From Fibrobacter sp. (lineage in GTDB: Bacteria; Fibrobacterota; Fibrobacteria; Fibrobacterales; Fibrobacteraceae), in the NCBI GenBank assembly GCA_017550445.1, contig JAFZOV010000113.1, forward strand, positions 1 through 64,000: 64,000 nt of DNA, in the 5' to 3' direction. Position 1 is the stretch's first letter. Every line of letters starts with the position of its first letter. Shown piece after piece: positions 27,076 through 35,510 of the stretch. The notes below the pieces were generated by a model. It did not search any database and was not told the DNA's origin. It saw nothing but the letters and a program-made list of their open reading frames with translations. The position numbers and the translations under genes are program-made.

Positions 27076-28764
27076 CTAATAAATGCGGTCTTCTGCCAGG
27101 CGCTTCTGGAAATCGTCGCGAACCAGGGGCTTGTCGAACAGGAATCCCTGGGCGCTGCCGCAATTGATTCCTTGCAGGTAATCGGCCTGTTCCTGGGTTT
27201 CGACACCTTCGGCAATCACGTCCTTGTCCAGTTCGCGGGCCATTTTTACCACGTTGCGGAGAATGACTTCGTCGTGGGAATTGGCCTTGCCGATGTTGTT
27301 CAGGAGAGACTTGTCAATCTTGACGACGCTGATGTCGTAGTCCTTGAGCACGTTCAAGGTGGAATATCCCGTGCCAAAGTCATCGATGGCGACGCCGATA
27401 TTGTTCTTGCGCATGATGTTGATGAAATTCTGCATGGCGACGGCGTCATCAAAGTCCGATACTTCGGTCAGTTCCACTTCGATGTACTTGCCATCAATTT
27501 CATACTTGTGCAGAATTTCGAGAATGCGGTCGGCGAAATCTTCGTTGCGCAAATGCAGCTTGGAAAAGTTCGAGGAAATGCGGACCGGTTCAATTCCGGC
27601 CTTGATCCATTCGTGAATGTCGCTACAAGCGGTTTCGAAAACGTAGAAGTCTAGTTCGCAAATAGTGCCTTCACGTTCCAAAATGGGAATAAAGTCCATG
27701 GGAGGCACGATGGTCTTGTGACGGACCCAGCGCACCAGGGCCTCGGCACCGTTCATGCGCTTTTCAGTCAATGAAACCTTGGGCTGGTAGAACACCACCA
27801 GTTCGCGGTTCCTGAGAGCGTTATGGAACTCGCTGGAAATTTCCCTCTGGTGGATAGACTGGATCTGCATTTCCTTGGTGAAGAAAACGATATCGCGGTT
27901 CTTGATGGCTCTTGCGGCCATCATTGCCGTGGAAGCGTTGTTCAGGGCGTCGCCGACAATCACGTTTTCTTCGATGCGGTAGACTCCCATGCGGGCTTGA
28001 ATGCGGATGTCTATGGGTTTGGGACCCTGGCTCAAGCTCAGCTCGGTGACCCTGAACTTTTCGATAAATTCGTTTTGACGATCTTTCTTCGTGAGGATGA
28101 AGAAGTTGTCACCGCCCAGTCTTGCAATAAGTTCGGTTTTGTCCAGGAACAGGAGAATCTGCTTTACGAAAGTCCTGAGGGCTAGGTCACCCATATTGTT
28201 GCCCAAGGACTTGTTGACATACTTGAAGTTCTTCAGGTTAATAAAGAAGGCGGTATAGTCCTTGAGATTTTCCCGGATAAATTGCTGGGTGAAGGCGAAA
28301 ATGCCTGCCTGGTTGTAGGCTCCCGTCAAACCGTCGGAAATGGCGACCTTGCGGGTATTGCCCATAAGGCGGGCACGACCTGAAAGAATAAAGAAGTCCC
28401 AGCTCAACAACTGGACGAACTTTCTTTCGTAATCTGTAAATGTGTGGCCCTCGATGGGGTGAGCCTGGAATGTAAAGGAGCCCTGTTCGCCGGTGGTCAT
28501 GGTTTCGGAAAAATCTGGAGTGGCCGGGCGAGTAGGGAGCTTTTCCTTGTCGTGATAGGCTGTAAATTCCCCAGAAATGCCGTTTGGCGCAAATTGGCTG
28601 ACCGGTGCGTAAAAAATGCAGTGAATCAAGCCTATGTTTGCATTTTTTGCGAGGGGAGGGAGGTTTCTGGCCATGATGGCAAATATTTCGTCTGTACTGA
28701 AAACCGGTCCCAAAAGCTTGGACCTGAAATCAAGATAAATATCGTTGTACAGCGGAATATCCAT
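27076..28764 (-). CDS. EAL-domain cyclic-di-GMP phosphodiesterase with degenerate GGDEF domain
   Basis: The 562-residue protein has an N-terminal region of about 160 residues that looks like a GAF-type sensor, without certainty. Next comes a GGDEF-fold domain (SDGLTGAYNQAGI, then ARLGGDNFFIL), where GGDEF is replaced by GGDNF, and then an EAL domain with EALVRW, VELTE, DDFGTGYSTL, KIDKSLL and EGVETQEQ. The EAL side looks catalytically complete, so the protein most likely degrades cyclic di-GMP, with the GGDNF part perhaps binding GTP as a regulator. I chose ATG 28764, with GAGGA five bases upstream, over a TTG at 28794. Confidence 0.88.
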   Translation of the reverse strand: MDIPLYNDIYLDFRSKLLGPVFSTDEIFAIMARNLPPLAKNANIGLIHCIFYAPVSQFAPNGISGEFTAYHDKEKLPTRPATPDFSETMTTGEQGSFTFQAHPIEGHTFTDYERKFVQLLSWDFFILSGRARLMGNTRKVAISDGLTGAYNQAGIFAFTQQFIRENLKDYTAFFINLKNFKYVNKSLGNNMGDLALRTFVKQILLFLDKTELIARLGGDNFFILTKKDRQNEFIEKFRVTELSLSQGPKPIDIRIQARMGVYRIEENVIVGDALNNASTAMMAARAIKNRDIVFFTKEMQIQSIHQREISSEFHNALRNRELVVFYQPKVSLTEKRMNGAEALVRWVRHKTIVPPMDFIPILEREGTICELDFYVFETACSDIHEWIKAGIEPVRISSNFSKLHLRNEDFADRILEILHKYEIDGKYIEVELTEVSDFDDAVAMQNFINIMRKNNIGVAIDDFGTGYSTLNVLKDYDISVVKIDKSLLNNIGKANSHDEVILRNVVKMARELDKDVIAEGVETQEQADYLQGINCGSAQGFLFDKPLVRDDFQKRLAEDRIY

Positions 28765-28924
28765 TAAATCCTCAACATACCAAAACCGCGCCAAAACTAA
28801 AAAAAAATGATGTAGGTTGCAAGCTTATTTCTTTCCTATGCGGGCAATTTCAGCCAGATCCCCTTTAATATACGCTTTTCCAGAAAAAAGTGTGCGGGAT
28901 GTCACACAAAAATAAGTAGACGAA

Positions 28925-28953
28925 TTAGATTAATCTAACTTGGAATATATATT
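28925..28953 (+). promoter_or_regulatory. putative nuo promoter overlapped by a 14-base palindrome
   Basis: TTAGATTAATCTAA (28925-28938) is a perfect palindrome. TATATT lies at 28948-28953. If TTAGAT is the -35 box, the spacing is 17. The palindrome would then cover the -35 region, as an operator would. This 274-base gap between the EAL gene and nuoB holds no gene. Confidence 0.5.
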
Positions 28954-29038
28954 ACATTCATCTTTTCTTTGCTCTTTAGCCTCTCTCCCTTACACTAAAA
29001 AGCTATCTTTACGCTCGCATTTAAAGAGGTAACCTCCT

Positions 29039-29674
29039 ATGAGTAATGAGGCAGAAAAGCCGAATTTCATTACGACTTCTCTTGACTTTCTGGTCAATTG
29101 GGGCCGTACGAACTCCCTATGGCCGTTTCCGTATGGTACGGCATGCTGTGCAATCGAATTCATGAGTACCGAAGTGGGCCGCTACGACTTGTCACGTATC
29201 GGGTCTGAATATGTCCGCTTTACGCCGCGCCAGTCCGATGTGCTTTTGGTGGCCGGTACCATTTCTTATAAGCAGGCTCCGATTCTCAAGCGCATGTACG
29301 AACAGATGGCAGAACCCCGCTGGGTGATTGCCATGGGCGCCTGCGCTAGCTCTGGCGGTTTCTATGACTGCTATTGCACGGTGCCGGGCATTGACCACAT
29401 TATTCCGGTGGACGTCTATATCGGCGGTTGCCCCTCCCGTCCGGAAGCCTTCTTCGAAGCCATGTTTGATTTGCAGAAGAAGATCAAGGACGAATCTTTC
29501 ATGAAGCAGCGTACCGAGCGCGTCAAGGAACAGCTGGAAATGATCAAGGCGAAGACTGCCGAGGCCAAGGCCGAAGCCCGTGAATTTGCCCGCGAAAAGC
29601 GCGCAGAAATCAAGGAATTCGTGACTGAAAAGGCCGGTGATTTTGCCAAGAAGGCACAGTTCTGGAAGGAGTAA
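29039..29674 (+). CDS. nuoB: NADH-quinone oxidoreductase subunit B
   Basis: The 211-residue protein contains the whole NuoB core with the N2 cluster cysteines Cys36, Cys37 (GTACCAIEF), Cys102 (GACASSGG) and Cys131 (GGCPSRPEA). It is the first gene of a 14-kb nuo operon. The C-terminal part (about residues 147-211) is an unusual charged helix rich in Ala, Glu and Lys, probably a coiled coil, not present in usual NuoB (about 160-220 residues with other tails). GAGG at 29026-29029 is the SD. It could pair with CCTC seven bases on. Confidence 0.95.
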   Translation: MSNEAEKPNFITTSLDFLVNWGRTNSLWPFPYGTACCAIEFMSTEVGRYDLSRIGSEYVRFTPRQSDVLLVAGTISYKQAPILKRMYEQMAEPRWVIAMGACASSGGFYDCYCTVPGIDHIIPVDVYIGGCPSRPEAFFEAMFDLQKKIKDESFMKQRTERVKEQLEMIKAKTAEAKAEAREFAREKRAEIKEFVTEKAGDFAKKAQFWKE

Positions 29675-29677
29675 AAA

Positions 29678-30304
29678 ATGGATTCCGTGAATAGCGAAGT
29701 GAATTTTGCAGAAACGGCTGTCTCCGTCCTCGTATCGAAGTTTGGCGGCAAGCGTGAAGAAAAGGCCAAATGGGATGCCTGCGTGGTGGTTCCCAAGGAA
29801 TACCTGCACAATGCGGTTGAGTTCTTGAAGGACGATCCCTCGTTCAAGATGGATATGCTTTTGGACTGTGCCGGTATTGATTACCTGACCTACCCGAACC
29901 ATGAAGGTCCTCGTTTTGCGGTGTCCTATGCATTCAAGAGCACCAAGAACCCGGGGCACCGAGTCCGTCTTAAGGTGGTGGTCAGCGAAGCCGACCTGAA
30001 GGTCCCGACCATTACCGATCTGTATGCAAGCGCCAACTGGCTCGAACGCGAAGTCTATGACCAATTCGGTATCGTGTTTGAAGGTCACCCCGACCTCCGC
30101 CGCATTCTGAACCATGTTGAATTTGTGGGCCACCCGCTGCGCAAGGATTACCCTGCCCAGAAGCGCCAGTGGCTTTCGACGACTGATTTCTTGATTCCGG
30201 AACTGGAAAAGCGCCTGGAAGACAAGGGCTACAGAATTATCCAGCGCTCCAAGGAAATTATGCCTGTCGAAGAAGAATACCTTGAAGGGAGTATCAGAGA
30301 ATGA
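29678..30304 (+). CDS. nuoC: NADH-quinone oxidoreductase subunit C
   Basis: The 208-residue subunit of the peripheral arm has the diagnostic block ANWLEREVYDQFGIVFEGHP, followed by LRRILNHVEFVGHPLRKDYP. It binds between NuoD and the quinone-side module. AAGGAG lies eight bases upstream of the ATG, and the gene follows nuoB after three bases. Its end overlaps nuoD by four bases (ATGA), so translation is probably coupled. NuoC and NuoD are separate proteins here, not fused as in Escherichia coli. Confidence 0.94.
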   Translation: MDSVNSEVNFAETAVSVLVSKFGGKREEKAKWDACVVVPKEYLHNAVEFLKDDPSFKMDMLLDCAGIDYLTYPNHEGPRFAVSYAFKSTKNPGHRVRLKVVVSEADLKVPTITDLYASANWLEREVYDQFGIVFEGHPDLRRILNHVEFVGHPLRKDYPAQKRQWLSTTDFLIPELEKRLEDKGYRIIQRSKEIMPVEEEYLEGSIRE

Positions 30305-31494
30305 TCGTACTTGACCCGAATGGCGAAAAAGTAAACCTGATGGCCCTGAACGTGGGCCCCACGCATCCGGCTACCCACCACTGCGTGCGTCTCTTGGCCG
30401 CTCTCGATGGTGAAACCATTGTGGCTGGCGTCCACGAAATCGGCTTTATGCACCGTGGCTTTGAAAAGATGGTCGAACGCGGCACCTGGCAGCAGGTGAT
30501 TCCGTACACCGACCGCTTGAACTACTGCTCGGCCATGATGAACAATATTGCGTTCTGCCGCGCTGTGGAAAATATGTACGGCATCGAAATCCCGGAACGC
30601 ACCAAGGTGCTCCGCGTGATCGTGAACGAACTCTCCCGTATCAACGACCACTTTATTTGCGTGGCTGCAGCATTCCAGGACTTGGGCGGTACGACTCCGT
30701 TCATGTACGCCTTTAACCCGCGTGAAGAAATCATGCTGATTTGGGAAAAGCTCACTGGCGCTCGTTTGACCAATAGCTTTGCCCGCATCGGTGGTCTCTA
30801 CCGCGACAGCTACAACGGTTTTGAAGATGATGTTCTTGCCGCTTGCAAGTCGGTGGAAAAGGCCCTTAAGGACCTGCACGCCTGCTTGGACCGTAACCGT
30901 ATCTTCCTTGACCGTACCGTGGGCGTTGCAAAGATCTCTGCTGAACGCGCTATCAGTTACGGCTGGACGGGACCGTGCCTTCGTGCGACGGGTGTCGAAA
31001 GCGACCTCCGCAAGGACGAACCTTATTATGACTACGAAACTTATGACTGGGATGTAGTAGTCGGTACGCAGGGCGACGCAAACGACCGTCTGCAGGTGCG
31101 CCTCGCTGAAATTGAAGAATCTGTGAAGATTGTGCGCCAGGCCCTGAAGCGCCTCGCTCCGGGCCCGGTCGACATTGTCGACCCACGCATCCGCGTGCCC
31201 GCGCACAAGCTTGCCTATCAGGACATGGAAGCTCTTATTGGCCGCTTCAAGAGCGTGTACGAAGGCATCCGCGTACCCGAAGGCGAATACTACTGCGCAA
31301 GCGAATGCGCTAACGGCGAACTTGGCTTCACCATCGTCTCCGATGGTAGCGGCCATCCGTACCGTATCAAGGTGCGTTCCCCGTCGTTTGCCCATGTGTC
31401 TGCATTTAACGAACTGGTCGAAGGCCTTACCCTTGCCGACTCTATGGCAACACTGCCTGGCCTCAACATGATTGCTGGAGAACTTGACCGATGA
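30301..31494 (+). CDS. nuoD: NADH-quinone oxidoreductase subunit D
   Basis: The 397-residue protein is the 49-kDa-type subunit that shapes the quinone pocket. Visible family motifs include MALNVGPTHPATHH, GFMHRGFEKMVERG, YCSAMMNN and ELSRINDHF (the usual form is ELxRixsHl). It ends in GLNMIAGELDR. It is coupled to nuoC and overlaps nuoE by four bases. Nothing is missing relative to the family length. Confidence 0.95.
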   Translation: MIVLDPNGEKVNLMALNVGPTHPATHHCVRLLAALDGETIVAGVHEIGFMHRGFEKMVERGTWQQVIPYTDRLNYCSAMMNNIAFCRAVENMYGIEIPERTKVLRVIVNELSRINDHFICVAAAFQDLGGTTPFMYAFNPREEIMLIWEKLTGARLTNSFARIGGLYRDSYNGFEDDVLAACKSVEKALKDLHACLDRNRIFLDRTVGVAKISAERAISYGWTGPCLRATGVESDLRKDEPYYDYETYDWDVVVGTQGDANDRLQVRLAEIEESVKIVRQALKRLAPGPVDIVDPRIRVPAHKLAYQDMEALIGRFKSVYEGIRVPEGEYYCASECANGELGFTIVSDGSGHPYRIKVRSPSFAHVSAFNELVEGLTLADSMATLPGLNMIAGELDR

Positions 31495-32552
31495 CACAAC
31501 ATATTCAAGGTGCAGTTCAGTTTGTATCGAACAACCATTTGAAGTTTAACGGTCCGAGCGAAGCGATTCCCGCTCTCCCGGATCCGGGTCAGACTTTTGG
31601 CTACGTGAACAAGCCCGTTCCGCAGCCTTCTACCAAGGAACTCCTTGCAAAGCTCGACACTCCTGAAATCAAGGAACGTTGCGCCGACTTGCTCAGCCGC
31701 TACCCGGTGGGCCAGGGCGCTCTCCTCGAAGTTCTTTGGCTGGTGCAGGGCGTGTTCGGCTGGGTTCCGACCGAAGGTATCCGCTGGGCTGCTAACGTTT
31801 GCGGTTGCGCTCCGGCTCATGCTCTCGGTGTCGCTACTTTCTATACCATGTACAACCACGCTCCCAAGGGCAAGTTCCTGTTGCAGTTCTGCCGCAACAT
31901 CAGCTGCGCTATCAAGGGTGCACAGCCGCTCATCAAGTATGTCGAAAATAAGCTCGGCATCAAGAGCGGCGAAACTACTTCCGATGGCATGTTTACGATT
32001 CTCCAGGTAGAATGCCTGGGCAGCTGCGGCAATGGCCCGATGATGCTCGTGAACGATGACTTCGCCACCGACGTGGTCGACGGTCAGCTCAAGATGAAGC
32101 GTGGAACGACTCTTACCGAAGCAAGCATCGATCGCATTATCGACTGGTGCAAGGCTCACGCGAACAATGTGCCGAAGCACGATGTGCTCGGCGGCACGGT
32201 GAAGGGCCATTGCGGTCACCCCGGTGCTCCGGGCGCTACGGCCAAGCCGCAGGTCGCAGACTATGCTCCTCCTTCTCCGGTGCTTAACGTGAAGGCCGAA
32301 GCCGACGAAAACGGCGCCACCCTCACTTGGAAGGGCGCTCCCGAATTCACGAAGATTGTCGTCGAAAAGAAGGACGGCAGCAACTGGGTCGCTGTGGGCG
32401 AGCCCGGCGTGAAGGACAAGGCTTTTGTGGATGCTAGCGGCAAGGCTGGCGATGTGTACCGCATGATTGCCACTTCTGGCGAACGTACGGCAAAACCTTC
32501 CAAGGAAGCGGTGACTACTCAGAAGCCCGCTCCGGTAGAGGAGGCTAAGTAA
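31491..32552 (+). CDS. nuoE: NADH-quinone oxidoreductase subunit E with C-terminal fibronectin-III-like extension
   Basis: The 353-residue protein has a NuoE thioredoxin-like domain (about residues 55-220) with the [2Fe-2S] cysteines Cys134, Cys139, Cys175 and Cys179 (CRNISC and CLGSCG). Usual NuoE is about 160-180 residues. Here a Pro/Ala/Gly linker leads to a beta-rich segment (about 260-340, SPVLNVKAEADENGATLTW, YRMIATSGERTA) that looks like a fibronectin type III domain. Overlap with nuoD suggests coupled translation. The role of the added domain is unknown. Confidence 0.92.
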   Translation: MTQHIQGAVQFVSNNHLKFNGPSEAIPALPDPGQTFGYVNKPVPQPSTKELLAKLDTPEIKERCADLLSRYPVGQGALLEVLWLVQGVFGWVPTEGIRWAANVCGCAPAHALGVATFYTMYNHAPKGKFLLQFCRNISCAIKGAQPLIKYVENKLGIKSGETTSDGMFTILQVECLGSCGNGPMMLVNDDFATDVVDGQLKMKRGTTLTEASIDRIIDWCKAHANNVPKHDVLGGTVKGHCGHPGAPGATAKPQVADYAPPSPVLNVKAEADENGATLTWKGAPEFTKIVVEKKDGSNWVAVGEPGVKDKAFVDASGKAGDVYRMIATSGERTAKPSKEAVTTQKPAPVEEAK

Positions 32553-32554
32553 TT

Positions 32555-33862
32555 ATGGCTGAAGTAGTAAAAGTTTGTACAGGAAATTTTGGCAAGGGTG
32601 CCCAGGACATTGAAGTCTACAAGAAGCTGGGCGGCTACGCAAACATTTCGGATCGCTTGTTCAACATGAGCCAGTTCGAAGTGATTGACTACGTACAACG
32701 TTCCGGCCTCCGTGGCCGTGGCGGTGCTGGCTTCCCGACCGGTATGAAGTGGAGCTTTGTTCCGCGTAATTCCGGCAAGCCCGTGTACATCGTGGTGAAC
32801 GCTGACGAAGGCGAAGGTGGTACGTTCAAGGATCACTTCCTGATGATGGAAGATCCGCACCGCTTGATCGAAGGTTTGATTATTGCTGCTTGGGCTCTCG
32901 GTAGCCGCGCCGCATACATCTACTGCCGTGGCGAATTCCTGCCCTGCATCGAAAGTCTTAACAAGGCTTTGAACCAGGCTTACGCCGCCGGTTACCTCGG
33001 TGAAAACATTTGCGGCACCAAGTTCAGTTTCGATATCTTTGTTCACCGTGGCGCAGGCGCCTACATTTGCGGTGAAGAAACTGCTCTTATCAACTCGCTC
33101 GAAGGCCAGAAGGGTCAGCCCCGCCTGAAGCCGCCTTTCCCGGCGGTGAGCGGTGCATGGAAGTCTCCGACTTGCGTGAACAACGTGGAAACCATCATGG
33201 CTCTCCCGTGGATCTTCCAGCACGACCCGAGCGAATACGCCAAGATGGGTACTCCCCGTGCAGGCGGTACCAAGGTGTTCTGCATCTCGGGTGACGTGAA
33301 GAATCCGGGTGTGTACGAAGCTCCGCTCGGCACTCCGATGATGACGATGATTAACGATTATGCCGGCGGTGTCGTGGGCGGAAACCTGAAGGCAGTGCTT
33401 CCGGGTGGTTCTTCTTGCGCTCCGCTGAACGCAGGCGAATGTGCCGTAGCCACCATGGACTACGAATGCCTCGCCTCCATGAAGACGATGTTCGGTTCGG
33501 GCGCCATGATCGTGATTAACGATACGCACAACATGGCTGAACTCCTGAACGTGCTCGGCAACTTCTACAGCCACGAATCTTGCGGCCAGTGCACTCCGTG
33601 CCGCGAAGGTACGGGCCTTTTGCACCGCATTCTGAATCAGATTGTGGAAGGCAAGGGCCACGACGGCGACGTGGAACTGATGCAGAGCCTCTCTGGTGGA
33701 TTTGGTGGCGTGACGATTTGCCCGCTTTCCATTTCTCTCGGCGGCCCGGTGTCTAGCTACACCGCAAAGTTCAGAGCCGACTTTGATGAATTGATTGCAA
33801 AGAACCCCGACCACGCCAAGCCGCGTGTTCAGGAAAACTATCGTCCTGGAATTTTCTGGTAA
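32555..33862 (+). CDS. nuoF: NADH-quinone oxidoreductase subunit F
   Basis: The 435-residue flavoprotein contains the FMN/NADH site (GRGGAGFPTGMKWSF, NADEGEGGTFKD) and the N3 [4Fe-4S] cluster motif SCGQCTPCREG near residue 350. It accepts hydride from NADH at the tip of complex I. GAGGAGG is found about 12 bases upstream of the ATG. The gene starts two bases after nuoE. The region around the FMN loop is complete. Confidence 0.95.
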   Translation: MAEVVKVCTGNFGKGAQDIEVYKKLGGYANISDRLFNMSQFEVIDYVQRSGLRGRGGAGFPTGMKWSFVPRNSGKPVYIVVNADEGEGGTFKDHFLMMEDPHRLIEGLIIAAWALGSRAAYIYCRGEFLPCIESLNKALNQAYAAGYLGENICGTKFSFDIFVHRGAGAYICGEETALINSLEGQKGQPRLKPPFPAVSGAWKSPTCVNNVETIMALPWIFQHDPSEYAKMGTPRAGGTKVFCISGDVKNPGVYEAPLGTPMMTMINDYAGGVVGGNLKAVLPGGSSCAPLNAGECAVATMDYECLASMKTMFGSGAMIVINDTHNMAELLNVLGNFYSHESCGQCTPCREGTGLLHRILNQIVEGKGHDGDVELMQSLSGGFGGVTICPLSISLGGPVSSYTAKFRADFDELIAKNPDHAKPRVQENYRPGIFW

Positions 33863-33866
33863 TAAT

Positions 33867-35510
33867 ATGAGTAACTTCTACAACATGCCGAAACTCCCGA
33901 CCGAGAACAGCCCGAAGGTGGAAATCTTCGTGGATGACAAGCCGGTGATGGTTCCGGGCGACACGAACCTCCTCGAAGCCCTCAAGGCTGTCGGGATTGA
34001 AACTCCTCACGTCTGTTACCACCCGTATTTGCCGGTGTCTGGTAACTGCCGCCAGTGCCTGGTGGAGCAGGAAGGCCCTCGTGGCCGCATGCTCGTGATT
34101 GCATGCTACACGCCGGTTGCTCCGGGTATGAAAATCTACACGCCGGCATCTAGTGCCCGCGTGAAGAACGCCCGCAAGGCAACGCAGGAATTTATGCTGG
34201 TGAACCACCCGCTCGATTGCCCGATTTGCGACAAGGCTGGTGAATGCACCTTGCAAGAAAACTACATGGAAGCGGGCCAAAACGAATCCCGCATGCGCCC
34301 CGAATACGGCAAGAACTACCACGGCAATCCCGCTCATCAGTTTGTGGATGCCAAGGGTCAGCTTCGTGGCGGTAAGCACGTGGATCTTGGCCCCCGCGTG
34401 TTGCTCGACGAAGAACGTTGCGTGCAGTGCGACCGTTGCGTACGCTTTATGCGTACCATTGCCGGTTCTGAACAGCTGCAGCTCGCAGGCCGTGCCGACC
34501 ATACTTACATTACAACCTTCCCGGGTGAAAAGCTCGACCACGAATATGACTTGTGCGTCACCGACGTTTGCCCGGTGGGCGCCATGACCGCGAAATATTT
34601 CCGCTTCCAGAAGCGCGTATGGCTCCTCAGCCACACACCGACCATTTCGATGGACGACTCCCTGGGTGCAAATATTTGGCTGGATTACGCTGACGGTCAC
34701 ATTTATCGTGTGATGCCGCGTTGCAACCCCGAAGTAAACCGTAGCTGGATTTCTAACACGAGCCGCCTTGCGTTCCAGAACTTCGACAAGAACCGCTTGC
34801 CGGCTATGGGCTTCCACGTGATTCAGGAATCGATTGCTGATGCTGTGAAGGCCGGGGGCAAGGTCGCCCTGGTTGCCGGTGGCTCCTGCACGATCGAAGA
34901 TCTCGCGGCACTCCGTATGCTTAAGGACAGCCTGGGCGACTCCGCCGAACTTTTCGGCGGGACCTTCAAGAAGGTCGGTGCCCCCGACGGCATCGCCATG
35001 AGTGGCGACCCGCTGGCTAACCGCGCCGGTTTCAAGCTGCTTGGCATCCCAGATGACAACTTGGATAACCTCGTCGACCGCCTCAGAAGCGACCTGGTGA
35101 AGGGTGCTCCTGAATTCAAGGTGCTCGTAACGGTGAATGCGGATATCTTCGGTGAAGCTGGCGAAGTTGCTGCCGCTCTTGAAAAGATTCCGACCCGTAT
35201 CGCCTTGAGTGCATTCAACGATGTTACTGCCAAGAAGGCTACGCTCGCTTACGGTATCCGCCACTGGAGCGAAGTTCAGGGCACCATGGTGAACTGCATG
35301 AACATTCTTCAGAAGCTGAATGCTTGCCCGGTTTGCCCCGATGAAAAACTTCGCCCGGCATACGACGTGCTTTCTGACCTCGCCGGAAGCGAGTTCGAAT
35401 CAGCATTCGATGCCTTCAAGAAGGCTGGCGAATATGCAAGCGTCTTGGCTGGACTTTCTTACGATACCATCAAGAGCACTGGTAAGTTGCTCGAAGGAGG
35501 TAACGCCTAA
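33867..35510 (+). CDS. nuoG: NADH-quinone oxidoreductase subunit G, short form
   Basis: The 547-residue protein has the N-terminal [2Fe-2S] ferredoxin domain (Cys50, Cys61, Cys64, Cys80), CDKAGECTLQ and the CVQCDRCVRF cluster, then a reduced molybdopterin-type domain. Many NuoG proteins reach 700-900 residues, so this is a short form. I place the start at ATG 33867 instead of an in-frame upstream codon at 33795, which would overlap nuoF by 68 bases. No strong SD is visible. The stop codon overlaps the nuoH start by one base. Confidence 0.93.
   Translation: MSNFYNMPKLPTENSPKVEIFVDDKPVMVPGDTNLLEALKAVGIETPHVCYHPYLPVSGNCRQCLVEQEGPRGRMLVIACYTPVAPGMKIYTPASSARVKNARKATQEFMLVNHPLDCPICDKAGECTLQENYMEAGQNESRMRPEYGKNYHGNPAHQFVDAKGQLRGGKHVDLGPRVLLDEERCVQCDRCVRFMRTIAGSEQLQLAGRADHTYITTFPGEKLDHEYDLCVTDVCPVGAMTAKYFRFQKRVWLLSHTPTISMDDSLGANIWLDYADGHIYRVMPRCNPEVNRSWISNTSRLAFQNFDKNRLPAMGFHVIQESIADAVKAGGKVALVAGGSCTIEDLAALRMLKDSLGDSAELFGGTFKKVGAPDGIAMSGDPLANRAGFKLLGIPDDNLDNLVDRLRSDLVKGAPEFKVLVTVNADIFGEAGEVAAALEKIPTRIALSAFNDVTAKKATLAYGIRHWSEVQGTMVNCMNILQKLNACPVCPDEKLRPAYDVLSDLAGSEFESAFDAFKKAGEYASVLAGLSYDTIKSTGKLLEGGNA

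Noticed and set aside
28765..28794. TTG start of the EAL protein at 28794
   Set aside because: ATG 28764 has GAGGA at good spacing; the upstream part has no SD.
33795..33866. Upstream start of nuoG inside nuoF
   Set aside because: It would give a 68-base overlap and a non-conserved extension; ATG 33867 fits the operon spacing.
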